Shown: positions 37,470 through 50,100 of the stretch, one piece after another
Layout: each line of letters starts with the position of its first letter
Position numbering within the stretch: position 1 is the first letter of the stretch
Origin: Rhabditophanes sp. KR3021
Taxonomy: Eukaryota; Nematoda; Chromadorea; Rhabditida; Alloionematidae
Assembly (NCBI GenBank): GCA_963281155.1
Contig: CAUJLY010000006.1
Location: 1,426,001-1,490,000 of the forward strand
Length of the DNA stretch: 64,000 nt
Direction: 5' to 3'
Program-made: the position numbers and the translations under genes
The notes under the pieces: generated by a model
Databases searched by the model: none
What the model saw: the letters and a program-made list of their open reading frames with translations, nothing else
What the model was told of the DNA's origin: nothing

Positions 37470-39424
37470 ATGCGCAGAAGAAAGCCACAGCCAACAAATA
37501 CAATTCCCGATTTTTGGTACCACAAGCATATCATTGCAGAAAAATTCAGTTTGGAGGATTTGAGGGGATTCTTAAGAGAAATCGGCAGTGACGAGATTGG
37601 TCAATGTCGGAACGATCTGATTCCTATCGTTACTAATTACTTAAACCAAAACTCAACCTTTGTCCTAGCAGCAGATCTGATCGAAAGAAGAGCCCGTGAG
37701 AAAGGAATTTCGTGTTTGTTTGAGCCTCTGTTTCCATCTGAAATGAATCAGTTATCTGGAAGAAAACGAAAGAGGAGGAATCTTGAGAATGACGATGATC
37801 CGATGGATTTCGATGAAGAGGTCGGGGAACTGCCTGAACCAACGTCTCTCCAGTTGCTTCTAGCCAATCCGAAACTTGCAAGGAAACTGAAATTGGATGA
37901 CTTGCCTGTCAAAACACTTCTTGACCTAGGGTCCAGAAATGTTCATATGCGGGAATATTTGAAGACGCTTCCTTTGCTCAAATATGTCCAATGGAATTCA
38001 AAATTAGCACATTCAAACAAAAGTAACTACGTAATGTCTGATAATAACAAGTACTTCGGCAAATTAATAAACACAAACTTCATGAGTTTGCCTGAATTGT
38101 TAGAAAACATCGATACTGTTAATGCCGAACGCTTTAATACTATAGGAAACTTTAGATTCAATGCTATTTTAAATCATGTTAATGTAGAAAACCCTACCGC
38201 TGAATACGAAAAATGGGAAAAATCTTTCTCTTATTTTTTTAAACAAACTCCCAACTTGTACCGCATCAGAATCTCTACAATCAAAAATCCTGACAATCGT
38301 AAGGAACTGGGGTTTGCTATGTTGAAAGTATTTGAGCAATTCATTACTCAAAGAAGGAATCCAGGAGATACGTATGAATTGTCAACAAGTATCATTCAAT
38401 TAGTAGTTCATATCATCAGAGATGCTGAAAAGTATGAAGCTGTAATGAAGGAGCATCTTCCTCATATTAAGAAGTTTAAACTTAAGTTTGATGCATATGA
38501 TCAGCTTGAAGTTCCACCACAAAATCCTCAGTGGCTAGTGGATGCTATTGAGGGTTCAAATATGAACTTAATTCAAATCGAATTTGACATCGTTAATCCT
38601 AGATGGTACCCAGCTATGATTAAATGTCTAGACCATTTGGAGAAAAAGGGAAAGAGAGCTAATGTATTAATTGATATGTTAGATGAAAAAAACACAACTT
38701 TATTAGAAAAGTTTCCTAACTACAGTTACGTAACAGTTAAAGCTAATTCCCAGATGGGTTTCTTTGGAAAAGTCATTTTTGAGGATAGGCTTCCTAATGT
38801 TATTCCTTACTTGACTCATTTGACTGTTTTTGTTGATGAACCTGACCCTGGCTTCTTAATTGGGACAATTGTTCATATGGAATATCTTTGCTACTTGAAA
38901 ACCTGTGTAATAAAGTTCGGCAAGAATCTCAGCTTAGTAGATGATCAAATTGATCTCTGCAAAAGATTCATTTACAAGCTCCCCGGGTTTTGCGAATTCT
39001 CAGGCTAATTAATATCACTTTTCCAATGGATGAATGTAGTTTAAAAATTGCAGCCTCCTTTCCTTATCTCAAAGAATTCCAGTTGTATTTTTATTTTCCC
39101 GAACTATATTTGTCTCTTAAGTCTGATTATTTCGTACCATTCAATAATCTTGAAATATTGGCAGTTAGATGCTTGGGCAACAGAGTTTTCATCTTTCCCT
39201 CCAATCTTAGACTCCTGTCAATTAGTTGTTCAAATGTGATTGTCAACAAGGAAGCTCCCAGGCTTAAGGTTCATGCCAGAAACAATGGACCCTGTAAATG
39301 TGATACTCCTAAACCAGGCCTCAAAACTTGCATCAATGAGTTTACCCACAGACAAATTGATAGAATTCACCACATGAATAATATTTTCGACTGGAATCTT
39401 CATATTTTACGCATCAGAAAATAG
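37470..39424 (+). CDS. F-box-like protein with N-terminal SAP-like motif; frame break near 38990
   Basis: A first frame runs from the ATG at 37470 to a stop near 39008. A second frame (38990-39424, offset by one base) continues in the same style. Together they give roughly 650 residues. The N-terminus has a SAP/HeH-like helix pair (FSLEDLRGFLREIGSDEIG), then a basic nuclear-localisation-like GRKRKRRN, an acidic run, and an F-box-like LKLDDLPVKTLLDLGSRNVH at about residue 140. The rest has leucine-rich, helix/strand repeats like nematode F-box proteins (LPNVIPYLTHLTVFV, then LRILRLINITFP after the break). Such proteins are usually SCF ubiquitin-ligase substrate adaptors. The shift occurs at CCCCGGGTTTT (38981-38991) and may be a sequencing error, a pseudogene lesion, or a short intron (for example 38907-38965, 59 nt, which restores the frame). 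Confidence 0.6.
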
Positions 39425-40389
39425 CTTTTTAAATTCATGCATATTTGTTAAATATTTATATAAATTTTAATCAAAATAAAAAAATCGCATACTCAATTTA
39501 TTTGAATTTATATTATTCAAGTATTGACTATTTAGCATCTTTTCAAAACATTAATTTAGAATGATCTATTAAAACTTGATTTAAGTCCATATTCAATAAA
39601 CTGAACCAATTTAAATTTGATCTGAGTAGCAACAATTTCATTTTAATGCCGAATCATTGATGAAATAATATTCAGACGAAGATGCCCTCCACGACATTAT
39701 TACTTTTTGCCAAACACAATTTATTTTATTTATTAGCACCCTGTATCACAGGACAATCCACCAAGGTACAAACTATGCATTAAAATTTAAAGATAGCTCC
39801 TGGAGTTGGATCCCCGAAACAAGACGTAACTTGTCTAATAAATTGTCTAACCGAATTAGTTTTGAAAAAGTTCACGTAATAGATATGTTCGATAAATGTG
39901 AAAGACAAAACTAAAAACATTTTTGAATGTCTTTTAGTCATTAGTTTCTGTATAAATAACCACTTATAGTTACTTCATCAAATAAAACAGTTTTTGTATC
40001 ATAAGAAAGACAATCTTGATTATTATACTATCACACTTCTTCAAATAACTTTTAAAACAAAAAAGTCCCCCTGAGTGGGCACATTCCCATGACAAATTAC
40101 TTTTTCAATATTATCTAATCTTTTAATTATAAAGCCACATTATTTGTCACGTATTCGAAATTCAACACTCATAATAAATACGAGTAAACAAGAAGCTGTT
40201 TGGTTGGAAAAGTGACATATGGACTTTCCGCTTAGTTAATCTTTTGATTAGAATGTTTTTAATTATTAAGTGGTTTCTATCTTTAAATAGGATATCTTAT
40301 TTTTGATGATTAGAAGAAAATAAGTAGCATCAGTTTATTCGTGTTATGACAAAACAAGTTTTTTGGTATCAGATTACCAGATGAAGTCA
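39425..40389. other. Intergenic gap between convergent genes
   Basis: About 1 kb separating the 3' ends of the F-box-like and collagen genes. AT-rich, with no gene or RNA recognised. Confidence 0.5.
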
Positions 40390-41457
40390 TTAAGCAACAA
40401 CCTTCTTGGCTTTCTTTTCATCGTATTTGGTTCCTGGTGGAGATTTGGTGCTTTTCTCGGTATCAGCAAACGACTGCGGGGCAGCTTCAACTCCTTCATC
40501 TCCTGCTTGATGAACAGGTTCTGGTCCTACTTCAGCAGGAGCTTTAGCAGCTGGGGCAGTTTTCGGTGCGGATTCAACTGCTGCGGATGGCTTAACTCTT
40601 GGTGGTGGTGTTCTATTGTCTCCCTTGACGCAGTGACAGTATTTTGCATCATCTCCAGGACCGCCTGGTGGACCGCTCATTCCAAGTTGCCCAGTATATC
40701 CGGGAGATCCTTTGTGGCCTGGTTCACCGGGTCCGCCAGCTGGTCCGACTGCGCCAATGGCTCCTGGGCTTCCTTCAGAACCCGGGTATCCCTTTGGACC
40801 CGCCTCTCCACGGGTACCTGGTTCTCCTTTGGGTCCTTGGCCTCCTCTGAATCCATCTTGGCCAGGACTTCCTTTTTCTCCTGGAATTCCCCCTTTGCCC
40901 ATATCACCAGGCTCTCCTGGATTTCCTGCGGGGCCAGCGGCACCAGGTTTTCCTGGCAAGCCGCCGATTCCGGGGCCTCCGTTTGGTCCTTGTGGTCCAC
41001 TTGGTCCTGGATATCCGTTGTTTCCTGGAGGTCCGGGTGGGCACTTTCTACACCCCGAGACGTCTTTGTTTTGCTCTGGAGCAACGATTCCTGGTACTCC
41101 TGGCTCCCCTGGAATTCCAGGCTTTCCGGCGAATCCATCAACTCCATAGTCCCCTGGAATTCCCGGAGGTCCTGGTGGGCACTTGTTATTAGTAGAACAC
41201 TGGCATTGAGGATTAGCGGCCTGTCTCGAAACACGAGCCTTAACTGATTCAGGTTCATCCCTAACAACCATCAACTCAGCCCAAAGTTGTTGTTCCAAGA
41301 CTTTAAACTCATCAAGATCGGCAACGCTCTTACTTTGAATGCGATTAATTTTAGTTACCAAATGAGGCAAGTAAAAGAAGGAAATGGAGATGGCAAAGAT
41401 TGCAGTGACAATTGCTGTATAGCCAGCAGCCCTAGCACCACCATCTGACGAAACCAT
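40390..41457 (-). CDS. Nematode cuticle collagen
   Basis: A single exon encodes 355 residues. The N-terminal cuticle-collagen block ([20 protein letters not shown], a membrane or signal-anchor helix) is followed by a conserved helix region (residues about 45-70) and an RVSR processing site of the subtilisin (BLI-4-like) type. Cysteine clusters (CQC..C, then C..C and CHC) flank two Gly-X-Y tracts. The first is short (about residues 92-124); after a non-repeat spacer with CRKC there is a long triple-helix tract of more than 120 residues. The C-terminal tail is rich in Ala, Pro, Glu and Lys. This is a structural protein of the collagenous exoskeleton, trimerised and cross-linked through the cysteines and the tail. 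The cysteine layout is conventional. Which named collagen it matches cannot be told. Confidence 0.95.
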   Translation of the reverse strand: MVSSDGGARAAGYTAIVTAIFAISISFFYLPHLVTKINRIQSKSVADLDEFKVLEQQLWAELMVVRDEPESVKARVSRQAANPQCQCSTNNKCPPGPPGIPGDYGVDGFAGKPGIPGEPGVPGIVAPEQNKDVSGCRKCPPGPPGNNGYPGPSGPQGPNGGPGIGGLPGKPGAAGPAGNPGEPGDMGKGGIPGEKGSPGQDGFRGGQGPKGEPGTRGEAGPKGYPGSEGSPGAIGAVGPAGGPGEPGHKGSPGYTGQLGMSGPPGGPGDDAKYCHCVKGDNRTPPPRVKPSAAVESAPKTAPAAKAPAEVGPEPVHQAGDEGVEAAPQSFADTEKSTKSPPGTKYDEKKAKKVVA

Positions 41458-41854
41458 AATTAGACAAAAACTTTCAAACTAAATAATAATTCCACTTCTT
41501 TAAATAGTCGCAAAATTGCACACCACATTATTTTTAATTAAGTCAGAGATTAAACTAGTTTTTTAACTAGAATTCCATATCAATTAATGCGTCCATTGCC
41601 TGAACCCTTTAAAAAGAATAAAAGCAAGTTTGGAAGGGAAGAAATAATTATGATGTATGAATTGGAAATGCAAAATGATTGCGTTTATTGGAAGATAAAG
41701 TTACTAGCCAAAACAAAAATGTTATTTTATATAATGCTTATCTCTTCAAATTTGTCAGGACATTTTGATTCGCACCTTTATTGGATCATGGTACATGCTT
41801 CTGTATTTAAATATTACTTTTAATTGGAAACCATACTTAATAAGTCATTTCGGT
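41458..41854. other. Short intergenic gap
   Basis: This lies between the 5' end of the collagen gene and the 3' end of the small secreted peptide gene, both on the minus strand. The plus-strand frame at 41587-41823 is unsupported. Confidence 0.5.
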
Positions 41855-42118
41855 TTAGCCGATCCAAGTGTTCCTCAACAAGGAGTTGATGTCGTGCTCA
41901 CTGACTCTCTTAATTCCTTGTGGTCTGAAGATTGGCTTGTATCCTAACCAGTAAGGACCACCACCCCCGGTCTCATACTCAGCTCCTCCAAATTCAACAG
42001 GATCCCCATACACCTTCTTGTAAGGCTCTTCAAACGCAGCCCCTTGACCTACTGGTAAAGCATAGGCGAAAGCAAACAGAATGCAAGGAATAATTAGAAA
42101 GAGTTGCAACTTTTGCAT
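41855..42118 (-). CDS. Small secreted protein, candidate neuropeptide precursor
   Basis: A single-exon gene of 87 residues. The signal peptide is MQKLQLFLIIPCILFAFAYA. A typical acceptor (ATTACAG) sits 7 nt before the ATG, supporting a real trans-spliced start. The mature part has a Gly/Tyr-rich middle (YWLGYKPIFRPQG), a dibasic KR, then a 16-residue C-terminus VSEHDINSLLRNTWIG. A dibasic site followed by a terminal glycine is the usual layout for an amidated peptide. The SE..INSLL core recalls pigment-dispersing-factor peptides (which contain SELINSLL), but one residue of spacing differs and only one copy is present. An alternative is a small structural or antimicrobial secreted protein. There are no cysteines. 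Confidence 0.7.
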   Translation of the reverse strand: MQKLQLFLIIPCILFAFAYALPVGQGAAFEEPYKKVYGDPVEFGGAEYETGGGGPYWLGYKPIFRPQGIKRVSEHDINSLLRNTWIG

Positions 42119-43433
42119 CTTTAATCTGTAATATAAAAGCTAAATGAGTAAAAGTTGAAAGAAAGCCTAGTTAAATATATGCATAGTAGTACAAAGATCA
42201 AATTTTAAATGAACGGTAATGAGTTTTTCGTTACCATTTTGGCAAGATAACACTCAATAACAATTTAAAAAGGCTTTTGAATATTTGAGATCCTGTGAAC
42301 TGTTGCCAAACAACAATTATATCCACAACTATCCTCCTCTTAATATATACTTAAATATGTGGTGTTAAATTTCCCAGAAAGGACAAAATGCTACATCTAA
42401 TTAAAAGACTTTTGCGCTTTTTTACTCAACCCCACAAAAAATTTGAATGTATTAAAGGATGTAATTTAAAGGGATATCTGTTGGTAACAAAAACATAGAT
42501 ACACTGAAAACATTTACGTCTTTCAAGTATTCTCAGACTAAATATCACTGCCATATAATACAAATAAATGAGTGAATTGTTAAGGATTTTAAAACTTTAA
42601 GCTACTACAACTCTCGTCTTGTATCTAATTACACATTTTGTTTCCCCCTATATTCACAAAAAATCATACCGCCTTGCCAATTTGTCTAAAATAAGTAGCT
42701 CCCAACAATCATTATCAAAAATTGTAGAGAAAAGTTTACGTAATTGGATGATTTAGAGCCAACTTGGAACATTACATAAATGTGCCAATTCAAAAAGACT
42801 TATAATGGCAATAATACATGCGAATTCGGGCAGAATGACGCCATGTAATAATGGACATAGAAATACAAAAATGCAAATTTCATATACACCAGCTATTTAT
42901 CCCATTCATATACTTTTTAGGAAATAATTAATATAATGAAAATGACAACTATTCAAAACAATACATTATCATAATGCATTTCCTTGCCCAAAAAGAATAC
43001 TATTTCCTTGAGATAGAGGAATATGAAAGATCGAATTTTTTAAACGTTTCCAGGCAACATTAATAATCAAACCCATTAGCATCACAACAAATCCGCTCAA
43101 CAAAACTTTTATTTATGGATATTTAGTAGAAAGACAAACGATTCTCTTAAACATCTCTGCCATCCTTGAGATTATCATTTTTTATTAGATTGTACAGTAG
43201 GCCTTCAAGCAATATTAAGTAATTTGGGCATGAAAGTATACAAAGATATGTATACTTATTCAATGGCATCTTCCTATCTACATAAGGATATAATCTGTTT
43301 GTTATAAAAAAAGTCTAAATTAATATATTTATTTGTATGTTTTCTTCAAATACAAGTCTACGATTAGTGTGAAATTAAGATGTTAAAAGTAAACAAAATT
43401 ATAAGTTAGCGGGAATATATAGACACGTAGTTT
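42119..43433. other. Intergenic, nothing recognised
   Basis: About 1.3 kb of AT-rich sequence upstream of the small peptide gene and downstream of the TBC-2 gene. No open frame or RNA gene was seen. Confidence 0.5.
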
Positions 43434-46179
43434 TTAACTACTCATATTTAAGTCTTCTGTTTCTTCGAGTGACATCAAGTAAGTGTTTCTTTTGTTTTCG
43501 ATGGCTTTGGTGGGAAATGGATTCATTGTGTGGAAGGCAATCTGAAAAGTTGGGGTGATTGCAAAGTATTAATTATTTACCTGGGACAATACTTTAAAGT
43601 CTATGTCTTTTTCGGAAAGCTTTGAGAGGCAATCGTGCACACTACAAAAAGTCTTGCATGCTAAAAGATCGTTCTCACAAAGCTTCAACAAGGACAATCC
43701 AATCCTAAACAATACTTTGTTTCCTTCGTACAGAAAGATATCGAAAATTTTGAGGTACAGGTCGTGTGATAAGGCATCAACATAAATGGTCATAAACCAG
43801 GAAAGTGCATGGAGCGGTAAATCTACATCGAGGCATTTTAAATGTGAAGCCAATTTGGGTAGCTTTTCATGGACTAATTCTAAAAAGACACTTTGATCAG
43901 CAATGGCTCCTGATAACTTTGTCGTGTAATATCCTTCTGGTTGTAATTTATCGATGCATGCTACCATAAACCAAAAAGCGTCTTCTTCTTTCAAATACAA
44001 CAGAGCAATTGCAGCCAATCTATTCAATCCCTGGCAATAACCAACTTCTTTGTTGTAAAATCGGTATGCGTAAAGGACTCTCCTAAGTTCTGGAATTTTT
44101 TCAGACTTGTTGTCACAAAAATTCTTGTTTGTTGGCAAAGTTCGAGCCAAGTCCCAGTCTATTATCTTGCAAACACTATCAAATACAGACTCATCTGTTT
44201 GAGGGCAAATATTTTGGGTGTATAAGTCTATTTTAAGATCGGCCGCATTTTGTAATAAAGATTGATAGTATCCGTTTCCACACTCCAGCTTAATGTTCTT
44301 CACTAACTTTTGAACTAAGTAATTCCAAATTTTGGTCCTATAGGCATGTGGAATACTGGTACGAAGAAGCAATTTAAAGTCATTGTTTTGGATTAATGGT
44401 TTGTCTGCATGGTTGAGCATGAATGAGTCCCATTTTTGAATCCACTCTATGTATTCTTTGCTGTCTTCTTTGCCTAGTTTTTCAGTTATGACGTTGGCTT
44501 TGCGGGCTAGATTGGCAGCTTTGGCCATTATGTCATTATCTTGAGGATTATTTGAACGTTTCGTAACAAAGTAACCTAAAATATCCGTTTCTCTCTCAAC
44601 TACTTGGCTATTATCATCACGAACAAAAGCAATTGAAGCATCAGCATCTGAAAAATGTTCACTTCTTCTGCCCTCTTCCATTAACAAGTCAATTATCTTT
44701 CCTTCCAAGGGAGTGCCAGAGTTGGAGTTGGAGTGATTCAAGTGATTTAACATCATCAAATAACGACTCTTTAATCGACAAAAGTAAGCTTCAATGTCAA
44801 AGTTTCTTCTCCTCAAAATGTGTTCCTTGTCATTTACAATTTTGAGGTTCTCCTGCAATTGCAATATTTCCTGATTCAAGAAGTTGTTTTGACTCATGTA
44901 CCCTTCTAATAGATCTTTCAACTGATTAACATCAGTACAACCCGTTTCATCGAAAAGTTTGGATACACTTCGATCACCTTCAAAGTCAACTTCAATTCCT
45001 TCAGGCAAATACTCATATGAGAAAGATGAGGTGGGAGCAGATGCATTAGTATTAGGTGTTGTTTCCCGCTTCTTATCTTGTTCGTCATAAATCTTAAGAA
45101 TAAGAGCATTTTTGGTTTCAATGCTTTCTTCGTAAGCTTGCATAGTTACCATGTTATTTCTTAGTTGGTCTTGGAGTCCTTCCGCTTGACTATGAAGGTA
45201 CTTGACCTTCTGACGCAATCTTTTCAACTCCATTCTATTGGTTAGGTTATCATTCTTCTCATTTAGTAATTGAGTCATAACTGACTTTTCTTGAAGACTC
45301 ACATCTTCCTCAGATTGGAGAGAAACCATCAAGCTAGCATTTTGTTCTTTTAATGATGAAATAATCAGTTCCTGTTCTTCAATAGTCCTTTGCTGGGAAT
45401 CCACGATATCTTCGAAACTGGTTATACTTTTTAAATACTGCTCAGCTTTTTGACTATTAACGGAACATTTGCTGCACAATTGTGCATTTTCCGATGATTT
45501 CGTAACATTACTTACTACTTTTTTGATTTTATTTTCAAGTGTAACAGCCCGATTTTTAGTATCTTTCGAAAAGGAACAGGCTCTGTTTGGTATATGTTCA
45601 ACGACATTGATAATTGAAGCGACGCTTTCCTCCAAAGTGTTTCCCTTTTCAAGCTTCTTGGGGTCTTCAAAACTGTTATTCTGCAAACTTCCATTCACAT
45701 CTAAATAAAAGGTTGAAGCTGTATCGTCCTCTGGCTCACCTTCTCCAATGTCTGGTAGATTATCACTAGGATCATCACGCCTTCTTCCAGAAATACACGC
45801 TCCTCTGGTGTATTGCAACTGTTTGAGCCACTTCATTCGTTCTTTCGAATTTTCTGCCTCTAACGCCAACACATCTTTACCATTTTTTATTTCGAAGATT
45901 CCGGCATCTGTTGGATTAAAGGTAAAAGCTGAACTAGTTAACAAAAATCGCCCACATGCTTCTAGGTCTGATTGCGATTTATACCAATACAAAAAAGGCG
46001 AATCATCTGACGTAATAAACCAGTACTTTTTTTTCGACTTGATCAGCATCCGATTTTCTACCTTGAGTAATTAATGAGTGAGCAGTAAAGATGGCTAATA
46101 TTACCTTGTTTAGAAATCCAGCCAATCTTTTGGTTTGGGATGGGTCCGCCGCAATATTATTAATTAGATTATTCATCAT
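43434..46179 (-). CDS. tbc-2: TBC1D2/Armus-type Rab GTPase-activating protein (TBC-2 orthologue)
   Basis: Three exons, 46105-46179, 43581-46061 and 43434-43541 (introns 43 and 39 nt), give 887 residues. TBC-2 is a RAB-5/RAB-7 GAP acting in endosome maturation. The N-terminal PH domain spans about residues 15-115 (RLAGFLNK, KKKYWFITSDDSPFLYWYK, MKWLKQLQ). A long coiled coil runs about 210-450 (QRTIEEQELIISSLKEQNAS). The TBC domain starts near 590 (SIPHAYRTKIWNYLV) and carries both catalytic fingers: the arginine in IDWDLARTLPTNK and the glutamine in YCQGLNRLA. It closes with HALSWFMTIYVDAL and LYEGNKVLFRIGLSLLK. The start at 46179 follows an acceptor (CTTTTAG) by 11 nt. The last exon ends with a short acidic tail. 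Domain order matches the family. Confidence 0.94.
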
Positions 46180-47177
46180 TGCCAGTAATACTAAAAGTAA
46201 ACAAAAATAGTAAATACAATCGTTCAATGACTTCAAAACAATCACAAGCAGTCTTTAGAACATTTTAAAAATGATAATCAATAGACTAAATAAAAATATA
46301 ATTGCTGTAATGAGTCATGGTTTCATCTAAAATGATAGCGGACATCTTTTGCAACCTGTAATCCTGATTCATACAAAAATTCTTTTAGCAACTAGCATTT
46401 CCCTGTTTAAGCAAGTAAATTATATCTAAAGTGGAAATAAAAAATAGTATCCATTAAAGTTAATTAAAAAGGATAAGTTGTTGTGTGTTATTTGATGTAA
46501 TCGCACAAATACGTAAACACACCAATGCAAGCAAATGATGTATACTATTTCCCAACCAAATAGCAACAACATTTAAATTAAGTCATCCATACACACCCCA
46601 CAAGGAATACTCGGAGGTATCTATTACTTTAAACAAACAAATTAACACCAAAAAAGATGATTGCACATAACTTTTTTGAGAGTGTCTCTGTCTCTTGATA
46701 CATTATATACCAAAAGTGATTTGGTTAGAGATACCAGTAGTTTCAAAAATGAAAGCTAATAAGCAAAATAAATAGTAAAATAAAATGCAACTAGTTAAAA
46801 TGACTAAATATACATACATTTACATGTGATTATATTTACCAATTTCTTCTGTGCGTAATTAAATCCTTTTTATAAACAAACATGAAACAATGTATTTGAT
46901 TAAAATTATAATGATTTATTAAAACTCTTCCTCACTTTCGAATATATACAAAATTACCACAAATAAGATAAAAATATGTAATTACGTTAAAATAAAATGT
47001 TATGCAATTAAAACATTTATAGAAATGAATGAACACATACATTTAGTGAATCCTTCAACTTAAAAATAAGACCCGTAAATAATTTGCATCTAGCATTAAA
47101 ATGCTTCTTGAAATATTAAGATAAATTACTATACTTAGATATAAAAATATGTGGACAGAATTGAATGAGATCTGAGG
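46180..47177. other. Intergenic gap
   Basis: About 1 kb, AT-rich, between two minus-strand genes. It likely holds the TBC-2 promoter and the FRMD4-like 3' UTR. No other feature was seen. Confidence 0.5.
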
Positions 47178-50100
47178 TTAGACGATCGTTGCTGTGGAGC
47201 TTTTATTTAAGGCACGGTCAGGTGAAGTTCCGATTTGGATGGTTTCACCACCTCCACCATACCTCCTTACCAACTTCTCGACCCGTTCTTGTGAAGTGAG
47301 TTGTTCTGCCAGCATATTGGTGTACCAATCATTTGATTTGGCTTGTTCTAATGAAGTGGCCGTCCCCTCACATGACCTTAGGAAAGGTGCTTTGAATGAA
47401 GATCTTTCAGGAGCAATTTTGTAGCCTCCTGGTCTGTCTATTACATTCCCATTTGCGGCTGGAAAGGTAGTTATTTTTCGGTGGCTTTGGAATAAATCAC
47501 TAGTTGCATTAATTGCTGGGGAACTGTTAGACTCTTTCATTGGAATTCTATTGAATTGATTACTCTTAAAGGGCAGGCCAGTAAAGGATGAAGTGGAGGT
47601 TTTGGCAGGGTCAGTGGTGCGGTTGTTGAATGATGTTGTTGATGAATAAAATGGTCCTTTCAGCAATTGAGAGTTGTTTATTTGCTGAACGATTAAACCC
47701 ATTTGGTTAGATGCCGCTACCGCTACTGAGGAATGATTACCTTGATGAGGTGTAGGGGAGGGATACGAGTTTAATGTAACTGAACTGGATCGAGACTGAC
47801 CATTACTTTTGGCTGACTGTTGATCAAATAAAGTGGGGTATCTGCTTTGACGGTAACTGCTGATGTATGGTGCTGAAGTGTGATAACCAAAGTCACCTTG
47901 TCTATAAAAAATTGATTTACCATTTGCACTATCAAAAAGGAGAAACTTACATCGAACCATTGCTAAGTTCAAATGAACTTTTACACACATCTTCAATCTT
48001 TGAATCTTCATACGAAAATTGGGTACTTTTGAGGGGATTTCGCTGGGTGGTAACAATTGAGTGAGCTCTTCTGGTTGGCTGGCAGACGGCGGCAGGCATG
48101 CTATTAAGGCGACCGATACTGCTTGAGAATTGTTCTTTGCCAATTGGCTTACCAACTCTAAAGCTGGTGTATTGTGTGGCAAAGTTTTGATATTGTTCTT
48201 TTGTCTTTTCTGCAATATTAAAAAGACTCTTCATGAAGCGATTGTTGTCAGGGTTAAATTTATTGCTTCTTGTGTTATGGGTGCTGTCCATCGAAATGTC
48301 AGAAAATGATCCTCGTGGAGTGGTTGGACAAGACTTAGTAACGAAGCCTTTACCTCCGTATTTCGTCCAAGTTTGGCCGTCAGCATTTTCAGAAACTTGG
48401 CCACTAGTCAAATCAGGCTTGGATTGAGCTATGCGCATTTGCATAACTCTCATCTCGAGTCCCTTTAATTTTGTATGAGCAGCCTCGAAGTCACGCTTTC
48501 TCTTTTTTCTTACTGATTTGTTGGTCGTTTTGTCGCTGGCTAATTTATTAGCTGCATCAACAATCTTTCTCTGAACATTTATCTGTACTTCTAACTGATT
48601 GTATGAATCGTCCTGAAATTACAAAATAAAAAGTTTAATCATAAAGGCAAATGGATTAAATTTGTTAATTAAACCTCAAACAAACATACTTTATCAACAT
48701 TTGCAAGGACATCTGAAGACAAGGCAAAGGAGGTTCCGATTTTCATTTTGAATTTGGGCAGAGGTTCTCCCGGAGCCAAAGTCTTGTAAATGTCCATGGG
48801 CAGTTTTCCTGTCGTCTCCGCTTCCTCAACGCATACGTCTTTTAGCTGGGCTAAAAGCGCAATCAACTCCTCACCTAACACTTCTTTCTTTTCCACCAGC
48901 TGTTTCCTCAAAACTTTGGCTTGTTCCACTTCACCTTTCATTCGTTCTTTATTCTTGGGACCATTTAACGACATCACCGACACTTTTCTGTATTCCAAGA
49001 TGGATTGACTGTCTGCAGAGGAAGAAGTTGAGCCGATACTCATCGAACTATAATAAACCGAAATCATTAAGAAGCAGGAACAAATAATAGTAAATTGGAG
49101 AGCAATGTCGCCACAAAATAACATTTTCCATAATTAAAACAAGCAACATACACACCTTAGGCATGCCCCTCAACCTAGGAGACTTTTGACATCAAGACAA
49201 TTACACTTATATAAACATTAAAATATTGTTAACCGTCCAAAATATGTAAAAGGAAAAGAGTGAACAGTGAAAGAATGTAAAATAAACGGAAACAAATATC
49301 TGATGCTGACTAATACTACTATACTCTGTTCTTGCATCACCTTTTCTGAGCAGCAAGGTGGTTGTGGGGTTGTGCGCGTCGGGTCGTTGTAGTAGTGATA
49401 TGACTTATTTGATTATTATTATCATAAACTATTTTTAATATTAGCTTGTCTGAATGATTATTGGGTCTGTATTGTTTTGGGTGCTTTCAATAGGTGGTAT
49501 GATAAGCAGGACCCAATATTTATACAAAAGGTTTGGTCCTCATATAGAGTGGTCCCAATTTTTTATGTACATTTCTAGATATTTAGGAGGTAAGTTTTGA
49601 TCATAGGACAATCGTACATATCTTTTTGTATATTTAAATTTTATCAACCTCACACACATAGGCATCTCTCAACATGTACTTGGACATTTTTGCTAACTTC
49701 TTTCGGTTGATATATACAGTTTTGAAGAGAAAAGAAGAACAGACCGAGGTAACAGTTATAATCTCTTATCAGAAGCGATGATATGCGTGGCAAAAGACAG
49801 AGTGGGAAAGAATGAAAATAAATAAGACAAAAAATTGAAGAGGATAGTTGTTAAGCTAATAGTATACAATTTTACTATTAACAAAACTACTGTTGCTATG
49901 CGCAATTAGTAACATTACGAATGAACCATTATTGATATAAACTAAAAAAGGCCTCAAGAATGTTTTGATAACAAAATATTAATAATATGTATGCTAAATA
50001 AAATGCATACAAATGTGCAAACAAATATGCCAAAAATCACTGGTAAAAGAAACCTTGTCAACTTATTTGTAAACAATACTTACCTTTCTAAGGATGCATT

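Noticed and set aside
40363..41247. Long plus-strand frames across the collagen gene
   Set aside because: These are antisense shadows of the Gly-X-Y repeats and have no independent support.
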